DNA of 64,000 bases from Bacillota bacterium (GCA_024653485.1 JANLFY010000001.1:309060-373059); one strand, 5' to 3'. Shown: positions 1-9,418, counted from the stretch's first letter. Made by a program: numbers and translations. The notes: generated from the letters alone by a model not told the origin.

Positions 1-1
1 C

Positions 2-649
2 ACGGTGCTACCCATAGCGGGGATGATGCCGTTCGAAGACATCTGGATTCAACTAGTTGACATGCCGCCCGTCACCGCTGAAGAGATGCCAGCGGGCATG
101 GGTGGCGCGCTACGCAATGCCGACGCTGTGCTGATAGTCGTGGACGCCTCATCCGATGACTGCCTGGACCAACTGGAAGGGGCACTGACCCTCCTGAGAG
201 AGAAGCGTATCCTTCGTGACGCGACCGATCTCGAGGCGGGTGCGCTGGGACATGCTCTCGCGGACTGCATGGTGGTTGCGACGAAACTGGACGCGCCCCG
301 AGCTCGCGGGAACCTCGAGATCCTCCAAGAGTGCTTGCCCCCCGGGCTCGACATCGTTCCCGTCTCGGTGACCGAGGGAGAGAACCTCGAGGTCCTTCGG
401 CGTCGGATATTCGATCTCCTTGGGATAATCCGCATCTACACCAAGGTGCCCGGCGGGCCGCCCGACATGGGTCAGCCATTCGTGCTGAAGAAGGGAAGCA
501 CCGTCGTGGACATGGCCGCAGCGGTCCACCGTGACTTCCCCTCCCGCCTGAAAAACGCGAGGATATGGGGTTCCGCACGATTCGAAGGCCAGTCGGTTCC
601 CCGTGACTATGTCCTTCGAGACAAGGACATAGTGGAGCTCCACGTGTGA
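2..649 (+). CDS. DRG/Obg-like GTPase with C-terminal TGS domain (5' truncated)
   Basis: The reading frame is already open at the left edge, so the N-terminus with the P-loop is missing. What remains starts just before the switch-II region, seen as LVDMPP in place of the usual DxxG, a variant common in bacterial DRG-like GTPases. A G4-type motif TKLD (normally NKxD) follows in VVATKLDAPRA, then a G5-like PVSVTEG. The last ~75 residues (from about IRIYTKVPGGP) form a TGS domain, the ubiquitin-like fold seen in ThrRS, RelA and DRG proteins. DRG/Obg relatives bind ribosomes or RNA. The internal GTG at position 5 is not the true start. The stop is followed 34 bp later by the serine hydrolase gene. 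The family call is firm; the exact cellular role is not known. Confidence 0.8.
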   Translation, partial: TVLPIAGMMPFEDIWIQLVDMPPVTAEEMPAGMGGALRNADAVLIVVDASSDDCLDQLEGALTLLREKRILRDATDLEAGALGHALADCMVVATKLDAPRARGNLEILQECLPPGLDIVPVSVTEGENLEVLRRRIFDLLGIIRIYTKVPGGPPDMGQPFVLKKGSTVVDMAAAVHRDFPSRLKNARIWGSARFEGQSVPRDYVLRDKDIVELHV

Positions 650-683
650 GCTGAGGGGTGAGCGCGAGAGTGGGGGATGAGCG

Positions 684-1511
684 ATGACGTCGATGGCGGA
701 CGTGCGGGCTATCGTCTCTGAGATCGCCGCGGGGGCCGGAGGCGTCTTCGGCGTCGCAGCGAGGAGCCTCCACGCGGGCGATGAGGTGCTCATCAATGAG
801 GATGAGCCTTTCAACGCAGCTAGCATAATTAAGGTGGCCATCATGGTCGAGGTGTTCAAGCAAGCCGAGGAAGGCCTGCTCGACCTTGACATGACTGTCA
901 GACTGTCGGACACCGACAAAGTTGGCGGGTCGGGGATCCTCCAGCTCCTGTCCTCGGGCGTGGAGCTTCCGATCATAGACCTCGTTCGCCTCATGATAGT
1001 GGTGAGCGACAACACTGCGTCAAACCTCCTGTTAGATGTCGTGGGAATGGATCGTGTGAACGACACCATGCGCGGACTGGGTCTTTCGGGGATAGTCCTC
1101 AGACGAAGGTTCATGACCGTGCCTGTGGCCAAACCCGTTCCGAACTCCGTGACGGCGCGGGACGTGACGAGCCTTCTCGAGATGATAGCCAGGTGCGAGG
1201 TGGTATCAGCCTGGGCCTGCTGCGAGATGGTTCGCATCATGAAGCAACAGCAGTACAACGACCTCATTCCCGCGCTGCTGCCTGTACCCGGGGAAGAAGA
1301 CGAACTCCTCGCTGGGGAGATGCCCCGCGTCGAAGTGGCGCACAAGACGGGGTCTGTCTCGGGGGTGCGCCACGATGCCGGGATAGTGTACGTTCCCGGA
1401 CGCGACTATGTAGTCACAATTCTCACGAAGGGCCTTCCACGACCCCGGGATGGAGAGGAGGCCATCAGGAGGATCTCGCTCGAGTTGTTCAGGCACTTCA
1501 CGGGCGACTAG
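684..1511 (+). CDS. Serine hydrolase of the class A beta-lactamase / DD-peptidase fold
   Basis: The 275-residue protein has the three active-site motifs of penicillin-recognising serine hydrolases: SIIK (Ser47, Lys50), SDN (Ser108-Asn110) and KTG (Lys221-Gly223). The region where true class A beta-lactamases carry the deacylating Glu166 reads LRRRFMTVPVAKP and shows no obvious equivalent Glu. A peptidase, esterase or slow hydrolase is therefore more likely than antibiotic resistance. No signal peptide is evident at the N-terminus (MTSMADVRAI), which is odd for an enzyme of this fold and suggests a cytoplasmic location or a start further upstream. The start at 684 is supported by GGGGGA seven bases upstream. 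It precedes a deacetylase and a GH4 glycosidase, so a role in turnover of amino-sugar or peptidoglycan fragments is possible but inferred only. Confidence 0.8.
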   Translation: MTSMADVRAIVSEIAAGAGGVFGVAARSLHAGDEVLINEDEPFNAASIIKVAIMVEVFKQAEEGLLDLDMTVRLSDTDKVGGSGILQLLSSGVELPIIDLVRLMIVVSDNTASNLLLDVVGMDRVNDTMRGLGLSGIVLRRRFMTVPVAKPVPNSVTARDVTSLLEMIARCEVVSAWACCEMVRIMKQQQYNDLIPALLPVPGEEDELLAGEMPRVEVAHKTGSVSGVRHDAGIVYVPGRDYVVTILTKGLPRPRDGEEAIRRISLELFRHFTGD

Positions 1512-1586
1512 GCGGACACTCTGACGCCATTGGAGCTTGCGGCGTCGGGCGGGAACGGAGTTCTCAGCGTCAGTGGGGGTGATTCG

Positions 1587-2330
1587 ATGGATCTCAAGGA
1601 TTTCGTGCGCGTCCCCAGACTGGACAGCGCGAAACGAGTGTTGTGCGTCCAGCCGCATCCTGACGACAACGAGATCGGAGCGGGGGGCACCATAGCTTGG
1701 CTGACCGACCTCGGGGTCGAGGTCGTGTACCTCACGGTCACCGATGGGTGCATTGGCACGCAAGACCCGGGCGTCGACCCGGAGGCGCTGGCTGAGAGAC
1801 GTCGGGCTGAAGCCGAGCGGTCCGCGCGTCATCTGGGCGTATCCAGGCTAGTCTGGCTTGGATATCACGACGCGGACGTGCCGGAGGAGCGGGAGCTGAC
1901 AACGGCGATACTCGGCGTCATTCGGTCAGTGAGGCCGGACGTCGTCCTCGCGCCGGATCCATGGCTCGCGTACGAGGCCCACAGAGACCACCGCTTGACG
2001 GGGATGGCCACCGCGTCAGCCTGCATGTTTTCAGGCCTTCCCCACGCGACGTCAGAGCCACCCGCACCCCCTCATGAAGTGCCGGCGGTCGGGTTCTACT
2101 GCACGCCAAAGCCCAATACCTGGATAAACGTGGACAGGACGTGGGTCAAGAAGATGGAAGCCATGAACATGCACGAAAGCCAGTTCTCCGATGGGTGGAT
2201 GACCTTCTGTATGTACCTGGATATGAAAGCGCGAGAACTGGCTCGAGGGCGTGGGTTCGCCAGGGCCGAGGCCTTCAAGGTGGTCCCAACGCTCCTCTTG
2301 CACTTCAACGTGGACACGGAGGGATACTGA
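1587..2330 (+). CDS. PIG-L (LmbE-like, CE14) N-deacetylase
   Basis: A 247-residue zinc-dependent deacetylase. The hallmark PHPDD (in CVQPHPDDNEIG) supplies metal ligands and the general base, and AHRDH supplies the third ligand, as in MshB, LmbE and archaeal diacetylchitobiose deacetylase. The ATG at 1587 is chosen over an upstream ATG at 1530 because the conserved domain begins shortly after it and GTGGGGGTG lies just upstream. The stop codon overlaps the start of the GH4 gene (TGATG), so the two are translationally coupled and should share a pathway. Family members remove acetyl groups from GlcNAc-type substrates. The coupling to a GH4 enzyme suggests an acetylated disaccharide such as chitobiose or a peptidoglycan fragment, which is inference. 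Confidence 0.88.
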   Translation: MDLKDFVRVPRLDSAKRVLCVQPHPDDNEIGAGGTIAWLTDLGVEVVYLTVTDGCIGTQDPGVDPEALAERRRAEAERSARHLGVSRLVWLGYHDADVPEERELTTAILGVIRSVRPDVVLAPDPWLAYEAHRDHRLTGMATASACMFSGLPHATSEPPAPPHEVPAVGFYCTPKPNTWINVDRTWVKKMEAMNMHESQFSDGWMTFCMYLDMKARELARGRGFARAEAFKVVPTLLLHFNVDTEGY

Positions 2331-3781
2331 TGCCTGAGGGGCCCGCCCGCTCGGACGTCCTCAAGATAGCGGTCATCGGCGGAGGTTCCAGCTACACGCC
2401 TGAACTCGTGGACGGGCTGATTGGGAGGGCTGCTGAGCTTCCCGTAAGACACCTCGCGCTCGTGGACATCCCTGAGGGCGGAGAGAAGCTCGAGGTCGTC
2501 GCTGGCCTCGCGAGGAGGATGATCAAGCGGGCAGGGCTCGACATCGAGGTGACGGCGGGCTTCGATATCGAGAGCGCCATATCCGGGGCCAGCTTCGTCA
2601 TTACACAGTTCCGCGTCGGCGGCCTTGCGGCGCGTGCGCAGGATGAACGCATTCCGCTGAAGTACGGGATAGTCGGCCAAGAAACCACGGGCCCGGGAGG
2701 GTTCGCCAAAGCCCTTCGCACAATCCCGGTGGCCCTGAACGTTGCGCGTGCAATGGAGCGTCTCGCTCCTGACGCGTGGCTCATCAATTTCACCAATCCT
2801 TCCGGCATCGTGACGGAGGCTCTGACCCGCCACTGCAACATCCGGTGCATCGGGTTGTGCAACGTCCCCATCAACATGCAGAAGACGATCGCGGCGTGTC
2901 TCGGAGTGGATCCTCGTAGCGTCAAAGTGGAATTCGTGGGCCTGAACCATCTCAGTTGGGCGCGGAGGGTGGTCGTCAACGGTAGGGACGTAACGCGGGC
3001 GGTGCTCTCACACGATCTCGTGAGGAAGACGTTCGATCTGGAACGCATGCCGGGTCTGGCCAGGCCGGGGGGAGACATAACCCAAGCCCCCTTGGCAAGT
3101 GGGGGATGGGAAGACCGGAGGGACCGTGACCGGACGGTTTCTGAGGAGGCGGGGCATGCTCCCGGGCTGATCGATTCGCTCGGGATGATCCCTTCGTATT
3201 ACCTGCGCTACTACTATTTCCACGACGTAATCGTCGAAGACGAGATGGAGCAACTGAGGAAGGGATGCGGCACGCGAGCCGACCAAGTCATGGCCATCGA
3301 GAGGGAGCTCTTCAAGAGATTCGCGGATCCCAATCTCCATGAGAAGCCGGCTGAGCTCTCACAGCGTGGGGGCGCCTGGTATTCGGAGGCGGCTCTCGCG
3401 TGCGTCTCCGCCATCTACAATGACAAGGACGAAGTGCACGTGCTGAACGTGCCGTCCCAGGGGGCGATCCCCGACTTGCCCGAGGACGCAGTGGTCGAAG
3501 TCAACTGCCTCGTGAACGGGATGGGAGCTCGGCCCCTTGCCCAGGGTCCCTTGCCCTACGCGGTTCGGGGACTAGTCCAGCACGTCAAGGCTTACGAGAG
3601 GCTGACTGTGGAGGCAGCTGTGAAAGGCGATGTGGGGATGGCTTTCCTAGCTCTCCTCGCGCATCCCTTGGTGCCGAGCGCTTCGACTGCACGGGCGTTG
3701 CTTGCAGAGATCTTGTCGGCCAACGCGGGTTACCTGACGCAATTCGAGAAAAACCGTGCAGCGCAAGAAGGATTCTGCTAG
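2330..3781 (+). CDS. GH4 NAD/Mn-dependent glycosidase (6-phospho-beta-glucosidase type)
   Basis: The 483-residue protein opens with the NAD-binding segment IAVIGGGSSYTPELVDGL. NFTNPSG, GLCNVP (metal-binding Cys177) and GLNHLSW (His207) follow, all typical of glycoside hydrolase family 4, which cleaves by NAD-assisted oxidation and elimination and not by Glu/Asp chemistry. The CNVP form of the metal motif marks the 6-phospho-beta-glucosidase (CelF/LicH) subgroup; alpha-glucosidases and galactosidases have CHx or CDMP. The start at 2330 comes from the TGATG overlap with the deacetylase; the open frame further upstream is unlike the family. No PTS component that would deliver a phosphorylated disaccharide is nearby, and the next operon is an ABC transporter, so the substrate may be phosphorylated elsewhere or may not be phosphorylated. 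Confidence 0.9.
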   Translation: MPEGPARSDVLKIAVIGGGSSYTPELVDGLIGRAAELPVRHLALVDIPEGGEKLEVVAGLARRMIKRAGLDIEVTAGFDIESAISGASFVITQFRVGGLAARAQDERIPLKYGIVGQETTGPGGFAKALRTIPVALNVARAMERLAPDAWLINFTNPSGIVTEALTRHCNIRCIGLCNVPINMQKTIAACLGVDPRSVKVEFVGLNHLSWARRVVVNGRDVTRAVLSHDLVRKTFDLERMPGLARPGGDITQAPLASGGWEDRRDRDRTVSEEAGHAPGLIDSLGMIPSYYLRYYYFHDVIVEDEMEQLRKGCGTRADQVMAIERELFKRFADPNLHEKPAELSQRGGAWYSEAALACVSAIYNDKDEVHVLNVPSQGAIPDLPEDAVVEVNCLVNGMGARPLAQGPLPYAVRGLVQHVKAYERLTVEAAVKGDVGMAFLALLAHPLVPSASTARALLAEILSANAGYLTQFEKNRAAQEGFC

Positions 3782-3911
3782 TTTGTGACGAAGCAATCAG
3801 TTGCGTCTCTATGACCAACTCGCTTCCAGGACGTCGCGCTGCGCCGTAGCCGGTGCCGACCGAGGAGATTCGTCCCGGCGCGCGGAGCGAAAGGAGGGGG
3901 TTGGCGGGGTC

Positions 3912-3940
3912 GGTCGGTTTTCGGAGCTGGTCGGTTTTCG
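3912..3940. repeat. Near-tandem duplication of a 12-mer
   Basis: GGTCGGTTTTCG occurs twice with a 5-nt gap, in the leader of the peptide/oligosaccharide ABC operon. One of many small duplications at gene junctions in this window. Confidence 0.7.
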
Positions 3941-3957
3941 CTGCCTTGCGACAACGG

Positions 3958-3986
3958 TTGAGTAGTGAGTAGGCAGTCACGATCAT
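3958..3986 (+). promoter_or_regulatory. Candidate sigma-A promoter for the ABC transporter operon
   Basis: TTGAGT and GATCAT are separated by 17 bp. Each hexamer matches consensus at four of six positions, the spacing is ideal, and it lies 130 bp upstream of the first operon gene. It is the best candidate in the gap but weak on its own. Confidence 0.3.
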
Positions 3987-4116
3987 GAGCCACGTGCGTA
4001 CCGCCCCAGGCGGCGCTGGCGGAAACGTATGCCCACTCACTTTTGTTTTGCCGTGATTCGGCTGTGCCCGCGAAGCGAGGGACGCGAGGTTCAAGTCCGG
4101 CGAAGGAGGGATCCGG

Positions 4117-5109
4117 GTGTCCCCCGATGTCCTCTTGAAAGTAGACAACCTTCGTACTTACTTCACGTTCGATGAGGGAGTCGTGCGTGCGGTAGACGGG
4201 GTGTCTTTTGAGGTCAAGCGCAAGAAGGTGCTGGGCCTCGTGGGCGAAAGCGGCTGCGGAAAGAGCATCACGGCTCTGTCCATAATGCAGCTCGTCCCAC
4301 CTCCCAAGGGCAGGATTCATTCCGGAAGCATCCTTTACAACCGGTGCTCGGGTGGCGAGACGTTGGACATCGCCCGTCAGGATCCGCGGGGGCCGGTGAT
4401 GAGGTCCATACGTGGAAACGAGATAGCCATGATATTCCAGGAACCCATGACATCTCTCAACCCGGTATACACGATCGGGTTTCAGATCGTGGAGGCCATC
4501 ACCCTTCACAAGCGTGTCCCCAGAAAACAAGCGTGGAGCATGGCAGAGGACCTGCTGGCGAAGGTGGGAATTCCGAGCCCTGCCCAGAGGGTGCGCGAGT
4601 ACCCCCACCAGATGAGCGGCGGGATGAGGCAGAGGGCCATGATCGCCGTGGCTCTCTCATGCAACCCGACTCTGCTCATCGCAGACGAGCCTACCACCGC
4701 TCTCGACGTGACCATTCAGGCCCAGATCCTCGACTTGATGACGAGGCTTCAGGAGCAATTCGAGATGGCGATCATAATGATCACGCACAACCTCGGCGTT
4801 GTGAGCAAGATCTGCGATGAGGTCGCTGTCATGTATATGGGCAGGATCGTGGAGCGAGCCAAGACGCGTACGCTTTTCCACGAGCCAGCGCACCCATACA
4901 CGGTCGGGCTCTTGAACTCCATACCCAAGATGGGCCAACGCGGTCAGAGACTGGTGCCGATCGAGGGCGCTGTGCCGGACCCGTTCGCTTTGCCGGAGGG
5001 GTGTAGCTTTGGGCCTCGATGCCCGAGGTTCCGAGGGGTGTGTAAGGGAGATCCGCCCATCGTCGAGGTCGCCGAGGGGCATGAGGTGAGGTGCTGGCTC
5101 TATGCTTGA
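4117..5109 (+). CDS. dppD: Dipeptide/oligopeptide-type ABC transporter ATPase, DppD/OppD-like
   Basis: The 330-residue nucleotide-binding subunit has Walker A GESGCGKS, signature MSGGMRQR, Walker [13 protein letters not shown] and the switch histidine in MITHNLG. The C-terminal Cys-containing oligopeptide-transporter tail ([10 protein letters not shown]) is typical of DppD/OppD and is thought to bind an Fe-S cluster or metal. The GTG start at 4117 sits 6 nt after a strong AAGGAGGG. It pairs with the next gene, overlapping it by 8 nt, to form the heterodimeric motor of a five-gene importer. Family members import peptides, nickel or oligosaccharides, and sequence of the ATPases cannot tell which. 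Confidence 0.93.
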   Translation: MSPDVLLKVDNLRTYFTFDEGVVRAVDGVSFEVKRKKVLGLVGESGCGKSITALSIMQLVPPPKGRIHSGSILYNRCSGGETLDIARQDPRGPVMRSIRGNEIAMIFQEPMTSLNPVYTIGFQIVEAITLHKRVPRKQAWSMAEDLLAKVGIPSPAQRVREYPHQMSGGMRQRAMIAVALSCNPTLLIADEPTTALDVTIQAQILDLMTRLQEQFEMAIIMITHNLGVVSKICDEVAVMYMGRIVERAKTRTLFHEPAHPYTVGLLNSIPKMGQRGQRLVPIEGAVPDPFALPEGCSFGPRCPRFRGVCKGDPPIVEVAEGHEVRCWLYA

Positions 5110-6244
5110 CGCGTGCCAGAATGCGTCGGAGAACGCGGGGAGAGGAATGGACAAGCCTAATACGGAGGCGGCAGCCGCACCGAGCGATCCCTCCAAGACC
5201 GGCGACGCGGGGCTCCTTCTGGAAGTCAAAGGCCTCAAGAAACACTTCCCCATCCTCGGCGGGGTGGTCCGGAAGCCCGTGGGCTGGGTAAAGGCCGTGG
5301 ACGGCGTCGACTTCTTCATAAGGAGAGGCGAGACGCTGGGCCTAGTGGGCGAATCGGGATGCGGAAAGACAACCACGGGAAAGTGCGTTCTCCACTTGGA
5401 AGAGCCCACCGCCGGGGAGATAAGGTTCAAGAGGGGCGACGCGTGGGTGCCCGTCAACCGCAAGACCATTCGCAGCCTCAGAAGGGAAATGCAGGTGATA
5501 TTCCAGGACCCATACTCGTCTTTGAGTCCAAAGATGAGGATAGCGGACATAATAGCCGAACCCCTGGAAGCCCAGGGGGTACGGAGCAGGTCCGAGAGGT
5601 ACGACCGCGTCGAGACTCTTCTGGCCGCGGTGGGGTTGGGGTCCCATCACATGAAGAGGTTTCCTCACGAGTTCAGCGGCGGACAGAGACAGAGGATAGG
5701 CATAGCCCGAGCCCTGGCTCTCAATCCGTCCCTCGTCATATGCGACGAACCGGTCTCAGCCCTGGATGTGTCGATCCAGGCCCAGGTGTTGAACCTCCTG
5801 GAAGAGCTGCAGGAGAGATTCGGGCTGACGTACCTGTTCATAGCGCACGATCTTTCGGTGGTCCAGCACATAAGCGACAGGGTGGCGGTGATGTACCTCG
5901 GAAAGATCGTGGAAACCGCCGACGTCTGCGAGCTATTCCAAAACCCGAAGCACCCGTACACAGAGGCTCTTTTCTCGGCGATACCCGTGCCCGATCCCGA
6001 TTTCCGGTACGAGCAGGTGATTCTCGAGGGGGACGTGCCAAGCCCCGCGAATCCGCCGTCAGGGTGTCGCTTTCACCCAAGGTGCCGTTTCAGAAGGGAC
6101 GTATGCTCCAGGGAGGAGCCGTCCCTCGAATCGGTGTCCGGCGACCATCTGGTCGCCTGCCATTTCGCTAGCGAGCTCGACCTGGCGGGCATTCCGCTTG
6201 GTGAAGGGGCGGCCTTGCGGTGCCGCGCCGGGTTTGGCGAGTAG
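5102..6244 (+). CDS. dppF: ABC transporter ATPase, DppF/OppF-like
   Basis: The second ATPase of the importer has Walker [10 protein letters not shown], signature FSGGQRQR, Walker [13 protein letters not shown] and the H-loop IAHDLS, with the oligopeptide-type C-terminal cysteine motif [10 protein letters not shown]. The start at 5102 overlaps the previous gene (ATGCTTGA). An alternative ATG at 5147, preceded by GGGGAGAGGA, would remove 15 unconserved residues and is equally plausible. A C-terminal tail of about 30 residues after the cysteine motif is longer than usual. It works with DppD to energise the DppBC channel. Confidence 0.92.
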   Translation: MLDACQNASENAGRGMDKPNTEAAAAPSDPSKTGDAGLLLEVKGLKKHFPILGGVVRKPVGWVKAVDGVDFFIRRGETLGLVGESGCGKTTTGKCVLHLEEPTAGEIRFKRGDAWVPVNRKTIRSLRREMQVIFQDPYSSLSPKMRIADIIAEPLEAQGVRSRSERYDRVETLLAAVGLGSHHMKRFPHEFSGGQRQRIGIARALALNPSLVICDEPVSALDVSIQAQVLNLLEELQERFGLTYLFIAHDLSVVQHISDRVAVMYLGKIVETADVCELFQNPKHPYTEALFSAIPVPDPDFRYEQVILEGDVPSPANPPSGCRFHPRCRFRRDVCSREEPSLESVSGDHLVACHFASELDLAGIPLGEGAALRCRAGFGE

Positions 6245-6280
6245 GTCCTAAAGGACGAAGAAGGAGGCAAAAAGAGGAGT

Positions 6281-8113
6281 ATGAAAGGCAGGCATCTCGT
6301 TGCGATCATTGCGGCGGTGATGGTGCTCGCGCTCGGGCCCGCCGGGTTCGCGCAGACGACGAACCCCGATACTTTCGTGTTCGTCGCGTTCGGCGAGCCG
6401 GACTCGCTCGATCCGGCGTACGCGTACGACACGGCGAGCGGCGAGGTCATTCACCAGTGCTACGACAACTTGGTGGCGTACGAGAAGGGCAGCGTCGAGA
6501 GGATGGTGCCCGCGCTCGCGACCAAGGTCCCGACCGTGGCAAACGGACTCATCTCAAAGGACGGGCGGACGGTCAAGTTCCCCATCCGGACTGGCGTGAA
6601 ATTCCACGACGGCTCCGTGTTGACCCCGGAGGACGTGGAGTACACCTTCGAGCGGGCGATGCTTTCCGATCCCGCCGGTGGCCCCGTATGGATGTTCTTT
6701 GAGCCCCTTTTCGGCGTGCAGACGCTGAAAGACCTCGCGTGCAAGGTGGCCGGACTGGACAAGATCGACGACATGACCAAGCTCGACCCGGCTGTCCTCC
6801 GCAAGGTGTACGACGCGGTCGACAAGTCCGTCGAAGTCGAGGGAGGCAACGTGGTCTTCCACCTCGCCTCCTCGTACCCGCCATTCCTGCAGATACTCGC
6901 CAAGGGCGCGAGCTGGGGAGCGATCCTGAGCAAGAAGTGGATGACCACCCATGGTGCGTGGGACGGAAAGCCCGACACCTGGATCAAGTGGTATGATCCC
7001 CCCAAGGAAGAAATGGCCCTGTACGACGTGGCCATGGGCACCGGCCCGTTCAAGCTGACGAAGTGGGACAAGAGCGGCGGTCAGATCATCTTCGAGCGGT
7101 TCGATGGCTACTGGCGCGGTCCCGCCAAGCTGAAAACGGCGTTCATCAAGTACATCGACGAGTACAACACGAGGAAGCTGATGCTTCAGACGGGTGAAGC
7201 GGACGCCATCATGATATCGCCTATGTACCTGGACCAGGTGAAGGCCATCCCTGGCGCTGTGGTTCAGGAGCATCTTCCCGCCATCACCAACACGGCGCTC
7301 CTCTTCAACTACACGATACCCGTGAAGGGGAACGAGGACATCGTGGGCAGCGGCAAGCTGGACGGCAAGGGCGTTCCGTCCAATTTCTTCAACGACGTCC
7401 ACGTAAGGCGCGCCTTCAACTACGCGTTCGACTATGACGCGTACATCAATGAAGTGGCGTTGGGTCAGGGCTCCAAGCCTCACGGGCCCATCCCCGCGAT
7501 CCTTCCCTATTGCGACAAGTCCCAGGAGTGGTACGGTCACGACCTGAAGAAGGCTGCCGACGAGTTCAAGGCAGCTTTCGGAGGCGAGCTCTGGAAGAAA
7601 GGCTTCCAGCTCTCCATCCTTTACAACACGGGCAACGACAACCGTAAGACCGCAGCGGAGATACTCGAGGCCAATATCGAGAGGATAAACCCGAAGTTCA
7701 AGATAGAGGTACAGGGCGTGCAGTGGGCCACCTACCTCGACAAGCTGCGCGCATCTGCCCTGCCTGTGTTCTTCATGGGCTGGCACATGGACTTCCCTGA
7801 CGCCCACAACTTCGTGTTCCCTTACATGCATTCTGCTGGGGCGTTTGCCGGGTACTGCGGTGCGGACATGATCAAGCTGGCGAAGCAGGAGTTCGACGAC
7901 CTCATCGCCAAGGGCATAAGCACCACGGATCCCGCCGCGCGGGCCAAGGTGTACGAGGCGCTGCAGAAGAAGGCGTACGCCCAGGCGATCGCGCTGTTCT
8001 ACGTCGACGCCCAGGACCAAAGGGTATACAGAGACTGGGTGAAAGGCTACGTGTTCAACCCGGCGTACAGCGCGAACTACGACTTCTACGAAGTCTGGAA
8101 GGAAGTCAAGTAG
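6281..8113 (+). CDS. dppA: Family 5 extracellular solute-binding protein of the Dpp/Opp-like importer
   Basis: The 610-residue SBP_bac_5 protein has an N-terminal export signal: KGRH, a hydrophobic core, then GFA before QTTNPDTF. The family opening SLDPAYAYDTASGEVI and the domain pattern VKFHDGSVLTPEDVEYTFERA... mark it clearly. There is no lipobox cysteine after the signal, which is unusual for a Gram-positive binding protein. It would be secreted, stay tethered by an uncleaved signal, or sit in a periplasm. The start at 6281 follows AAGGAGG and GAGGAG. At 610 residues it is at the long end of the family. Family 5 proteins bind peptides, but in thermophilic anaerobes close relatives bind beta-linked oligosaccharides; the neighbouring GH4/deacetylase pair makes a sugar ligand conceivable. 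Confidence 0.92.
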   Translation: MKGRHLVAIIAAVMVLALGPAGFAQTTNPDTFVFVAFGEPDSLDPAYAYDTASGEVIHQCYDNLVAYEKGSVERMVPALATKVPTVANGLISKDGRTVKFPIRTGVKFHDGSVLTPEDVEYTFERAMLSDPAGGPVWMFFEPLFGVQTLKDLACKVAGLDKIDDMTKLDPAVLRKVYDAVDKSVEVEGGNVVFHLASSYPPFLQILAKGASWGAILSKKWMTTHGAWDGKPDTWIKWYDPPKEEMALYDVAMGTGPFKLTKWDKSGGQIIFERFDGYWRGPAKLKTAFIKYIDEYNTRKLMLQTGEADAIMISPMYLDQVKAIPGAVVQEHLPAITNTALLFNYTIPVKGNEDIVGSGKLDGKGVPSNFFNDVHVRRAFNYAFDYDAYINEVALGQGSKPHGPIPAILPYCDKSQEWYGHDLKKAADEFKAAFGGELWKKGFQLSILYNTGNDNRKTAAEILEANIERINPKFKIEVQGVQWATYLDKLRASALPVFFMGWHMDFPDAHNFVFPYMHSAGAFAGYCGADMIKLAKQEFDDLIAKGISTTDPAARAKVYEALQKKAYAQAIALFYVDAQDQRVYRDWVKGYVFNPAYSANYDFYEVWKEVK

Positions 8114-8181
8114 GGGTCGCCTGAGGTCCGCCAAACGTCGGCGGCGCTCAGCGGGCGTCACGAAGAGAGGACGAAAGCTGG

Positions 8182-8222
8182 GCCCGGGAGCGGGAGACCC
8201 TGGAGGCTTCCCGCTCCCGGGC
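8182..8222 (+). terminator. Long GC-rich hairpin between dppA and dppB
   Basis: A perfect 14-bp stem (GCCCGGGAGCGGGA at 8182-8195 with its complement at 8209-8222) encloses a 13-nt loop. No T-run follows. Such hairpins between a binding-protein gene and its permeases usually act as mRNA 3'-end stabilisers or partial terminators that raise binding-protein levels over channel levels. Confidence 0.8.
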
Positions 8223-8386
8223 GCGTGCCCAGGGCAGACGCGCGCCTGGGAGCGGGGCGGAGCCGGTCTCGTGATCCAAAGGCCGCAGGCAGGTGCGCGG
8301 GGAGAGGTCTTCTCTCAGGCGCCGAGCGGCGTGGGACGTGCTGACGCCCGCGAATCGGGCAATTTCGGGTTAAGGGGCATACGCTC

Positions 8387-9418
8387 ATGCTGACGTACAT
8401 AGCCAGAAGGCTCTTGTTCCTTCCGCTGGTTCTCTTGGGGGTCACGGTTTTCATATTCGTCGCGATGTCGTTCCTGTCCCCGTACCAGCTGGTGAGCTCG
8501 TACATCAAGTCTCCGGAGGAACTCAAGAACCAAAGCCTTGACGACCTCGTCAAGAAGTACAGGCTGGACGATCCCGCCTACGTGAAGTACTTTCGGTGGC
8601 TTGGCAACGTCCTGCGAGGCAACCTGGGTTACTCGCGCTCCGCGAACATGTACGTTGCGGAAGCCATAAAAGCCAGGTTCCCGGCGACCCTTGAGCTCAC
8701 GCTTTTCGCCATCATTCCGGTGGTGCTTGGGGGAATCTGGCTGGGTTCTCTTGCGGCGATGCACCACAACAAACCCATCGATCACGTGACGCGCGTTTTC
8801 GCCATCATTGGTTGGTCCTTGCCGTCTTTCGTGTTCGGCATCGTGTTGTTAATGTACTTCTATGGAGTGCTCGGATGGTTCCCGCCAGGCCGGCTCTCCA
8901 CATGGGCCGACCAGATAGTCCTCAGCAGCTCTTTTGTAAGGTACACGGGTATGAACACCGTGGACGCGATCCTCAACGGTGAGTGGCGTGTATTCTGGGA
9001 CGCGGTAAGGCACCTCGTGGCTCCCACCATCAGCCTGTCGTATCTGTGGTGGGCGTTCATCCTGAGGATCACCAGATCGAGCATGCTCGACGTGTTCAAC
9101 AAGGACTATGTGCGGACGGCGCGGGCGAAGGGTCTCGCGGAGAACCTCGTCATCAGGCGGCACGTTCGGCGGAACGCTCTGATTCCCGTGGCGACGGTCG
9201 CGGGCCTCATGGTCCTCGGAATGCTCGGCGGACTCACCATAACTGAGACGGTTTTCGACTACAAGGGCCTCGGGCTCCTCACCGCTACCGCTGCGCAGCA
9301 GCTGGATTACACCTGCGTGGTGGGAACGACCCTCTTTTACGGGCTCATACTCGTGGTGATCAACCTTGTAGTGGACATCATGTACGCCATCATAGACCCG
9401 AGAGTGAGATTGGAGTGA
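8387..9418 (+). CDS. dppB: ABC transporter permease, DppB/OppB-like
   Basis: A 343-residue BPD_transp_1 permease. The N-terminus MLTYIARRLLFLPLVLLGVT is the classic DppB signature helix. The cytoplasmic EAA-type coupling loop reads DYVRTARAKGLAENLVIRRH, followed by RNALIPVATVAGL. About six membrane helices are expected. It lies 164 bp after the dppA-dppB hairpin and is followed after 10 bp by dppC. The ATG at 8387 has TTAAGGGG upstream at slightly long spacing. Confidence 0.93.
   Translation: MLTYIARRLLFLPLVLLGVTVFIFVAMSFLSPYQLVSSYIKSPEELKNQSLDDLVKKYRLDDPAYVKYFRWLGNVLRGNLGYSRSANMYVAEAIKARFPATLELTLFAIIPVVLGGIWLGSLAAMHHNKPIDHVTRVFAIIGWSLPSFVFGIVLLMYFYGVLGWFPPGRLSTWADQIVLSSSFVRYTGMNTVDAILNGEWRVFWDAVRHLVAPTISLSYLWWAFILRITRSSMLDVFNKDYVRTARAKGLAENLVIRRHVRRNALIPVATVAGLMVLGMLGGLTITETVFDYKGLGLLTATAAQQLDYTCVVGTTLFYGLILVVINLVVDIMYAIIDPRVRLE

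Larger units (their letters stand above)
3782..4116. other. Intergenic region between GH4 gene and ABC operon
   Basis: These 335 bases hold no convincing gene; open frames here are shadows without a ribosome site or recognisable protein. They contain a repeated 12-mer GGTCGGTTTTCG (3912-3923 and 3929-3940), a weak promoter candidate (3958-3986), and the Shine-Dalgarno AAGGAGGG of the downstream ATPase at 4103-4110. Confidence 0.6.

Noticed and set aside
72..863. Long minus-strand open frames opposite many genes, such as this one and those opposite dppA, pyk and fba (up to 964 codons).
   Set aside because: They are antisense shadows caused by high GC; they have low-complexity products, no ribosome sites and no recognisable domains.
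684..1511. Call as antibiotic-resistance beta-lactamase.
   Set aside because: The Omega-loop Glu is not evident, and there is no export signal.
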